Source of the DNA: Brachybacterium faecium DSM 4810
GTDB taxonomy: Bacteria > Actinomycetota > Actinomycetes > Actinomycetales > Dermabacteraceae
Assembly: GCA_000023405.1 (NCBI GenBank)
Contig: CP001643.1
Coordinates: forward strand, 744,001 to 808,000
Length of the DNA: 64,000 bases
Reading direction: 5' to 3'
In this document: piece by piece, positions 59,396 to 64,000 of the stretch
How the letters are laid out: each line of letters starts with the position of its first letter
Position numbering within the stretch: the first letter of the stretch is position 1
Position numbers and translations under genes: made by a program
The notes under the pieces: model-generated
The model's database searches: none
Told to the model about the DNA's origin: nothing
The model's input: only the letters and a program-made list of their open reading frames with translations

Positions 59396-59440
59396 CGAGA
59401 CCCCCGACATCTCCCGCTGGCGGGGATGTCGGGGGTCTCG
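59396..59440. terminator. Bidirectional hairpin terminator between ptsI and ptsH
   Basis: Perfect 16-bp stem (59396-59411 with 59425-59440) with an inner CCCG/CGGG pairing around CTGG. It lies 20 bases after the ptsI stop and 36 bases after the ptsH stop on the other strand, so it can serve both. No T-run. Confidence 0.75.
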
Positions 59441-59476
59441 GTGCCTCGGCCGCTCGTCTCGCCGCGGCGGGCGGGC

Positions 59477-59749
59477 TCACTCCTCGGCGTCGAGGTCCTT
59501 CTCCAGGAGGTCGGCCAGGGCGTTGACCGACTCCTCGGCGCCCTCGCCCTCGGCGCGCAGGGTGACCTCGTCGCCCTTGCCGGCTCCGAGGGTCATCAGC
59601 ATCAGCATGCTCGAGGCCTGCACCGCGCTGCCGCCGGGCTTCTCGATGGTGACGGTCGCGGGCTGCTCCGCCGCGGCCTGGGCGAAGATGCCTGCGGGAC
59701 GGGCGTGCAGCCCGGAGGCGCTGGCGATCTTGACGGTGCGCTCTGCCAT
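59477..59749 (-). CDS. ptsH: HPr phosphocarrier protein
   Basis: 90 residues. The catalytic histidine is in ASASGLHARPAG (His15) and the regulatory serine in VQASSMLMLMTLG corresponds to Ser46. It relays phosphate from enzyme I to the EIIA domains. The C-terminus is slightly extended and acidic. The ATG has AAAGG seven bases upstream, and TATATT at 59786-59791 is a likely -10 giving it its own promoter. It is 75 bases downstream of mtlD and so may also be read from the mtl operon. Confidence 0.95.
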   Translation of the reverse strand: MAERTVKIASASGLHARPAGIFAQAAAEQPATVTIEKPGGSAVQASSMLMLMTLGAGKGDEVTLRAEGEGAEESVNALADLLEKDLDAEE

Positions 59750-59785
59750 GGTGTGTGCCTTTCGTGGGTCACGTCGCGTGAGGCG

Positions 59786-59791
59786 AATATA
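59786..59791 (-). promoter_or_regulatory. -10 hexamer of ptsH
   Basis: TATATT on the minus strand, in ATATATT, about 37 bases before the ptsH start. Confidence 0.45.
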
Positions 59792-59824
59792 TCGTGGACG
59801 CGCCCTGATCCGGGGAGGTTCCGT

Positions 59825-60964
59825 TCAGGCGCGGGACCGTGCGGCGACGAGCGCGCGCACCTCGGCGTACAGCGGGTGCCCGGGCTCGAGGCCGGTGATC
59901 TCGACGGTCGCGGCATCGGGGTCGGCGCTGCGCAGGAGCTCCTGCAGGCGCTGGGCCTCGTCGTCCTCCGCCGGGGCGAAGGCGAGCGCGGCGGCGAACG
60001 CGGCGAGCAGGCCCTCGTAGGGGAGGTCCCGCTCGGCCAGCTCGGCGGCCGGTCCGATGATGCGGTCGTGGCGCGAGAGCTTGCGCAGCGGGGCCCGACC
60101 GACCCGGTCCACCGGGTCCGGCAGCGCCTCGTTCGCGAAGCGGCCGAGCACCTTCGTGCGGTACGAGGCCATCTCGTCGGCCCCGAAGCCGTGCTTGGCG
60201 CTCAGCAGCGCGGAGGTCTCGCCCAGCACGCTCTCGACCTCCACCGCGACCGCAGGATCGCGGATCGCCTCCGCGATGGTGGCGTGCCCGGCCTCCCAGC
60301 CGTGCCAGGCGGTGGTGGCGTGCCCGGTGTTCACCGTGAACAGCTTCCGCTCGATGTACGGCTCGAGATCCTCCACCCAGGTGATCCCCGGGATGTCCGG
60401 CTCGTGGCCGTCGAAGGGGCCGCGCTCGACCGCCCATTCGTAGAAGTCCTCGACGGTGACGTCGAGGCCGGCGCCCTCCGCCTGGACCGGCACGATCCGG
60501 TCCACCGCGGTGTTGGCGAACACCGCCTTCTCCTCGAGGTCGTCCCCCTGGTAGTTCGTGCGGATCTCCTGCTCCAGCAGGTCCGTCGCATTGATCGCGT
60601 TCTCGCAGGCGAGCACCGCGAGCGGGGGCGCACCGGAGGGGCGGGCGGCGATGCCGGCCGCGATGCCGGGGGCGACGAAGCGGAGGATGCCCGCCCCCAC
60701 CGCGGTGGTGACCAGATCCGCCGAGGCGATCTCCTCGCTGAGCCCCTCCGGGTCCTGGGCCGAGTTCAGCGCCCGGAACCCGTCGACGACGGTGGTGGCG
60801 GGCCTCTGGCCGACGGTGGAGACGGTGTAGGACTCGGCCTGCTGCAGCTGCTCGACGAGCGGCGCGGCCACGTCGGAGAACACCACCTCGTACCCGGCCT
60901 CGTGGAGCAGCAGCCCCACGAATCCGCGACCGATGTTCCCGGCCCCGAAATGCACTGCCTTCAT
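59825..60964 (-). CDS. mtlD: Mannitol-1-phosphate 5-dehydrogenase
   Basis: 379 residues. [20 protein letters not shown] is the NAD-binding start of the mannitol dehydrogenase superfamily; later [20 protein letters not shown] with conserved Asn/His and [20 protein letters not shown] with the Arg near residue 270. It oxidises mannitol-1-phosphate to fructose-6-phosphate after uptake by MtlA. The ATG is seven bases after the mtlA stop, so they form a dicistronic operon. No mtlR is present in the window. Confidence 0.96.
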   Translation of the reverse strand: MKAVHFGAGNIGRGFVGLLLHEAGYEVVFSDVAAPLVEQLQQAESYTVSTVGQRPATTVVDGFRALNSAQDPEGLSEEIASADLVTTAVGAGILRFVAPGIAAGIAARPSGAPPLAVLACENAINATDLLEQEIRTNYQGDDLEEKAVFANTAVDRIVPVQAEGAGLDVTVEDFYEWAVERGPFDGHEPDIPGITWVEDLEPYIERKLFTVNTGHATTAWHGWEAGHATIAEAIRDPAVAVEVESVLGETSALLSAKHGFGADEMASYRTKVLGRFANEALPDPVDRVGRAPLRKLSRHDRIIGPAAELAERDLPYEGLLAAFAAALAFAPAEDDEAQRLQELLRSADPDAATVEITGLEPGHPLYAEVRALVAARSRA

Positions 60965-60971
60965 CGGATGC

Positions 60972-63035
60972 TCACTCCTTCGTGTCGCCGAGGATCTCGA
61001 GGATCTCCTCGGTGGTGGTCGCGTTCTCGAGCCGCTCCACCTGGGCCGGGTCCGAGAAGGTCATGGCGACCTTCTGCAGCAGGGCGAGGTGCTCGTCGCC
61101 CACCCCGGCGATGCCGATCACGAAGGTGGTGGGGTTGCCGTTCCAGTCGATCCCGTCGGGGTACCGCACGAAGGACATCGCCGAGCGGGTGATCGAGGAC
61201 TTCGCCTCGTTGGTGCCGTGCGGGATCGCCAGACCGTTGCCCATGAAGGTGGAGACGGTCGCCTCGCGGTCGTGCATCGCGGCGACGTAGCCCTCGTCCA
61301 CCGCCCCGGCTGCGACCAGCAGCGCGCCGGCCTCGTCGATGCCGGAGGCGGCGTCACGGGCGGAGCCCGACAGGACGATCGAGTCCGCGGCGAGGATCTC
61401 CGGGCCCTCCGGCCGGCTGTCCGGGGCGTCGGCCGCTGCGGCGTCGGGGGCCGGCTCGTCCGCGCCCGCCTCCGCGGCGTCGGGATCGTTGCGCTGCTGG
61501 ACCAGCTCGACCACCTCGTCGTAGCGCGGAGAGTTCATGAACTGATCCACGCTGACCTGCACGGCGGAGCCGGTGCGCTGGCGGGCGCGGTCGGTGAGCT
61601 CCTTCTGCGTCACCACCACGTCCCACTCGTCGTTCAGGCTCGAGATGGCCTTGTTCGTGACCTCGACGTCGTCGAAGCCGGCGGCGCGGACCTTCTTGCG
61701 CAGCACCGTCGCCCCCATCGCGGAGGAGCCCATGCCGGCGTCGCACGCGAAGACGATCCTCTGGATCGGGCCGGTGTGGCCGGAGCCCTCGGCCGCCGCG
61801 GCGGCGCCGGCCCCCGCCCCGGCACCGGTGAGGGCGCCGGCGACGGAGGACTTCTTGCCCTTCATCTGCTCCATCTTCGCGGTGGCGGCGGCGAGGTCGC
61901 CGTCGTCCTGCTTGCCGATCTTGAGGAACACCGCGGAGAGCGTGAAGCTCACCGCGGCCGCCGCCAGCACCGCGAGGGCGATGCCGAGATAGGAGTCGCG
62001 GGCGGCGACGCCGAAGATCGCGAAGATCGACCCGGGGGAGGCGGGCGCGATGAGCCCGGTGCCGAAGGCGACGTTCACCGCGACGCCCGCCATGCCGCCG
62101 CCGATCGCGGCGAGGATGAGGATCGGCTTCATCAGCACGTACGGGAAGTAGATCTCGTGGATGCCGCCGAGGAACTGGATGATCGCGGCGCCGGGGGCGG
62201 AGGCCCGCGCCGCGCCGCGGCCGAAGACGGTGTAGGCCAGCAGGATGCCGACGCCCGGGCCGGGGTTGGCCTCGAGCAGGAACAGCACCGACTTGCCGTT
62301 CTGGCTGGCCTCGGACAGGCCCAGCGGGGTCAGCACGCCGTGGTTGACGGCGTTGTTGAGGAAGAAGACCTTCGCCGGTTCGATGAGCAGCGACACCAGC
62401 GGCAGCAGATGCGCCTCCACCAGCGCGCCCACACCGTTGGACAGCAGGGTCATCAGGCCGTTCACCAGCGGGGCGAGGCCGAAGAAGCCGGCCACCAGCA
62501 TGATGAAGCCGAAGATCCCGGCCGAGAACATGTTCACGAGCATCTCGAAGCCGGCGGGGATGTGCTCGGCCCACAGCCGGTCGAGCTTCTTCATCAGCCA
62601 GGCCGCGAGCGGCGCCATGATCATCGCGCCGATGAACATGTGCACCTCGCCGAGCTCCGCGTAGTCCGCGGCGGCATTGCCCTGGGCGATCCACTGCTCG
62701 AGCAGCCGCGCGTTCTCCTGCGCGATCAGCCAGTCCGAGCCGCCGATCACGCCCATGGTGGCGATCACGCCGACCACCGCACCGCGCGCCTCGTAGATCA
62801 TGCGGCCGCCGGTGTTCGCGATGAGCAGCGGCAGCAGGTAGTGGATCATCGGGCCGACGACGCTCGCGAGCGGCTCGTTCGGCGTCCACCCGTCAGGGAT
62901 GAAGAAGGCGGTGAGAATGCCCCAGGCGATCAGCGCGGGGATGTTCGGCATCACCATGTTCGACAGGGAGGTGCCGACCTTCTGCAGCGCGACGCGCGGG
63001 CTGAACCCACGCTCGGCATCGGTCGTGGTGGTCAT
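60972..63035 (-). CDS. mtlA: Mannitol-specific PTS transporter EIICBA
   Basis: 687 residues with all three domains. EIIC (1-360): [15 protein letters not shown] and the [12 protein letters not shown] helix. EIIB (about 405-500): [16 protein letters not shown] with the phosphocysteine near residue 408. EIIA (about 545-687): [13 protein letters not shown] with the phosphohistidine, followed by [12 protein letters not shown]. The linkers are Ala/Gly- and Asp/Ala/Pro-rich. It takes up mannitol and phosphorylates it to mannitol-1-phosphate with phosphate from HPr. The ATG has AATGAGGACACGTC upstream; GCTGCGTCCCGCAGC at 63064-63078 is an inverted repeat in the leader. Confidence 0.97.
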   Translation of the reverse strand: MTTTTDAERGFSPRVALQKVGTSLSNMVMPNIPALIAWGILTAFFIPDGWTPNEPLASVVGPMIHYLLPLLIANTGGRMIYEARGAVVGVIATMGVIGGSDWLIAQENARLLEQWIAQGNAAADYAELGEVHMFIGAMIMAPLAAWLMKKLDRLWAEHIPAGFEMLVNMFSAGIFGFIMLVAGFFGLAPLVNGLMTLLSNGVGALVEAHLLPLVSLLIEPAKVFFLNNAVNHGVLTPLGLSEASQNGKSVLFLLEANPGPGVGILLAYTVFGRGAARASAPGAAIIQFLGGIHEIYFPYVLMKPILILAAIGGGMAGVAVNVAFGTGLIAPASPGSIFAIFGVAARDSYLGIALAVLAAAAVSFTLSAVFLKIGKQDDGDLAAATAKMEQMKGKKSSVAGALTGAGAGAGAAAAAEGSGHTGPIQRIVFACDAGMGSSAMGATVLRKKVRAAGFDDVEVTNKAISSLNDEWDVVVTQKELTDRARQRTGSAVQVSVDQFMNSPRYDEVVELVQQRNDPDAAEAGADEPAPDAAAADAPDSRPEGPEILAADSIVLSGSARDAASGIDEAGALLVAAGAVDEGYVAAMHDREATVSTFMGNGLAIPHGTNEAKSSITRSAMSFVRYPDGIDWNGNPTTFVIGIAGVGDEHLALLQKVAMTFSDPAQVERLENATTTEEILEILGDTKE

Positions 63036-63063
63036 GACGTGTCCTCATTGACTGCCGGGGAGC

Positions 63064-63078
63064 GCTGCGGGACGCAGC
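63064..63078. promoter_or_regulatory. Inverted repeat in the mtlA leader
   Basis: GCTGCG-GGA-CGCAGC, a perfect 6-bp-arm palindrome, 29-43 bases before the mtlA ATG. It may be an operator or an mRNA hairpin. Confidence 0.35.
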
Positions 63079-63127
63079 TCCTATGAGCGCAGTGTAATGC
63101 CGAGGTCACGGCCGGGGACAAGGGCCC

Positions 63128-63835
63128 TCAGCGGCGCGCGGCCCGCCAGCGCCGGTAGGCCACGAGGGTCAGCACGATCACCGCGGCCCAGGAGAGGCCC
63201 ACCGCGATCCCGTTCCACAGCGTCGGGGCGGCCAGGAACGTGCCCACGGCGACCAGCGAGAGCTGGCCGGGGAGCGCCGAGAGCACGGTGGCCAGGAGGA
63301 AGTCGCGGCTGGTGATGCCGAGCGCCCCGCTGCCGTAGTTCACCGGCCAGTACGGGATCCCGGGGATCAGCCGCAGCGTGCACACCGCGTAGAAGCCGCC
63401 GTCGCCGAGGCGGTCCTCGACCACCTCCGCATGCGAGCCGAGCAGCCGCATCACGGTCTCGCGGCCCAGCACCCGGGCGATCCCGTACCCGCCGTAGCAG
63501 CCGATCACGACGCCCAGCAGCGAGAGCGCCGTCCCCACCGGCAGGCCGAAGATCATCCCTCCGGCCACCGCCATGATCGTCACCGGGATCGGCGTCACCG
63601 CCACCACCGCGTACAGGGCGATGAACAGCAGCGGGCCCCAGGCGCCCAGCTCCGCGATCTCGGCCTGGAGCGTCCCGACGGAGGGCAGCTTCACGTGCAG
63701 CACCAGCCAGACCATGACCAGCACGGTGAGCACGAGCGCGAGATTGCGCAGGACGGACCCCCACGGCATCCCGGCGCGCTCACGGTCGGGAGCGCCGGGG
63801 GCGGTGCTCGGAGGGTGCTTCGCGGTCTCGGGCAT
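63128..63835 (-). CDS. TVP38/TMEM64 (SNARE-associated, DedA-related) membrane protein
   Basis: 235 residues with about six membrane segments. The family motif FIALYAVVAVTPIPVTIMAV, the FGLPVGTALSLLGVVIGCYG segment and RLIPGIPYWPVNYGSG near residue 150 are typical of the VTT domain. Family members are thought to scramble or transport lipids (C55-P or phospholipid); function here is inferred. The ATG at 63835 has TAGGAT six bases upstream, a leaderless start. The stop is 92 bases before mtlA and it reads in the same direction. Confidence 0.9.
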   Translation of the reverse strand: MPETAKHPPSTAPGAPDRERAGMPWGSVLRNLALVLTVLVMVWLVLHVKLPSVGTLQAEIAELGAWGPLLFIALYAVVAVTPIPVTIMAVAGGMIFGLPVGTALSLLGVVIGCYGGYGIARVLGRETVMRLLGSHAEVVEDRLGDGGFYAVCTLRLIPGIPYWPVNYGSGALGITSRDFLLATVLSALPGQLSLVAVGTFLAAPTLWNGIAVGLSWAAVIVLTLVAYRRWRAARR

Positions 63836-63841
63836 CCCGTG

Positions 63842-63847
63842 ATCCTA
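63842..63847 (-). promoter_or_regulatory. -10 hexamer, predicted leaderless start of TVP38 gene
   Basis: TAGGAT on the minus strand, then CACGGG and the ATG at 63835. Confidence 0.5.
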
Positions 63848-63897
63848 AGCCGCCCGGGTCCGTCCCCGCACGGCGGCGTCATGCACGGCGCGTGTGC

Positions 63898-64000
63898 TCA
63901 CCACACGGCGCGGAGCACACGGATCGCGTCCTCCAGATCCAGGCCGTCCTCCCGCGAGCTCGCGGCGAGCCGGCGGGCGGCTCGGGCGATCGCGGGGGAG
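63898..64000 (-). CDS. Unidentified gene, C-terminal end only (partial)
   Basis: The last 33 codons of a gene that continues beyond the right edge; it ends in EDGLDLEDAIRVLRAVW before TGA at 63898-63900. Helical and Arg/Ala-rich. The family cannot be identified. It lies upstream of and co-directional with the TVP38 gene. Confidence 0.45.
   Translation of the reverse strand, partial: SPAIARAARRLAASSREDGLDLEDAIRVLRAVW

Noticed and set aside
1-64000. CRISPR arrays, prophage or large toxin/defence clusters
   Set aside because: No regular spaced repeats, integrase, phage structural genes or recognised defence genes were seen beyond the HNH protein and insertion sequences.

Overview
High-GC actinobacterial chromosome segment. 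The mix of genes is what I would expect of a Micrococcales/Dermabacteraceae genome such as Brachybacterium: DUF222-HNH (13E12-type) protein, DUF5926, DUF6320, FecCD remnant, ISL3 and IS5 elements, mannitol PTS, LAxTG-anchored pullulanase. The genus is inference from gene content, not from a search. A striking feature of the whole window is start-site architecture: about 18 genes have a TAnnnT-type -10 hexamer (a few with G or C at position 1) ending 6-7 bases before the ATG/GTG and no Shine-Dalgarno, i.e. predicted leaderless transcripts. Genes inside operons instead use ATGA/GTGA overlaps, and a minority have classical AGGAG sites.

Layout. 1-12.3 kb: housekeeping and metabolism (two dehydrogenases, EEP-family secreted phosphodiesterase, rhodanese, membrane alpha/beta-hydrolase, BCCT osmolyte transporter, MTA/SAH nucleosidase, a degenerate HSL-type hydrolase, lysoplasmalogenase, argS). 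12.4-21.3 kb: YccF, flavin reductase, then an uncharacterised operon of a tiny leader peptide, HSL-type hydrolase, HxxxDG acyltransferase and DUF6320 membrane protein; a 583-residue membrane protein; uracil/xanthine permease; ornithine-cyclodeaminase-like enzyme; a broken FecCD permease. 21.4-28.6 kb: a large cell-wall-anchored pullulanase with an upstream TGCAAG-type operator, a YdjM-like protein, a frameshifted epimerase, glutaminase. 28.6-45.7 kb: acetyltransferases, DUF5926-glycosyltransferase pair, a GntR operon with a gutted acetyltransferase, HNH protein behind an SOS-box-like site, pheA, universal stress protein, diacylglycerol-type lipid kinase, serS, HAD phosphatase, two quinone/acrylyl-CoA reductases.

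46.09-53.64 kb is the accessory island: two nucleotide-identical 982-bp IS5-family elements in inverted orientation, each bordered by CTAG, enclose an ISL3 element, a lipoprotein alpha-amylase, a truncated HIT gene and a decayed lactate permease. Both IS5 copies carry the same in-frame TGA and frameshift in the transposase. The amylase has the same TGCAAG-type sites as the distant pullulanase, so the two surface starch-degrading enzymes look like one regulon.

53.9-64 kb: PH-like membrane protein, a GntR/YtrA-type regulator with a perfect 9-bp palindromic operator plus ABC ATPase and permease, tRNA-Ser(TGA), DUF1684 protein, and a sugar block (ptsI, ptsH, mtlD, mtlA) that supplies general and mannitol-specific PTS components, followed by a TVP38 protein and a partial gene at the right edge.
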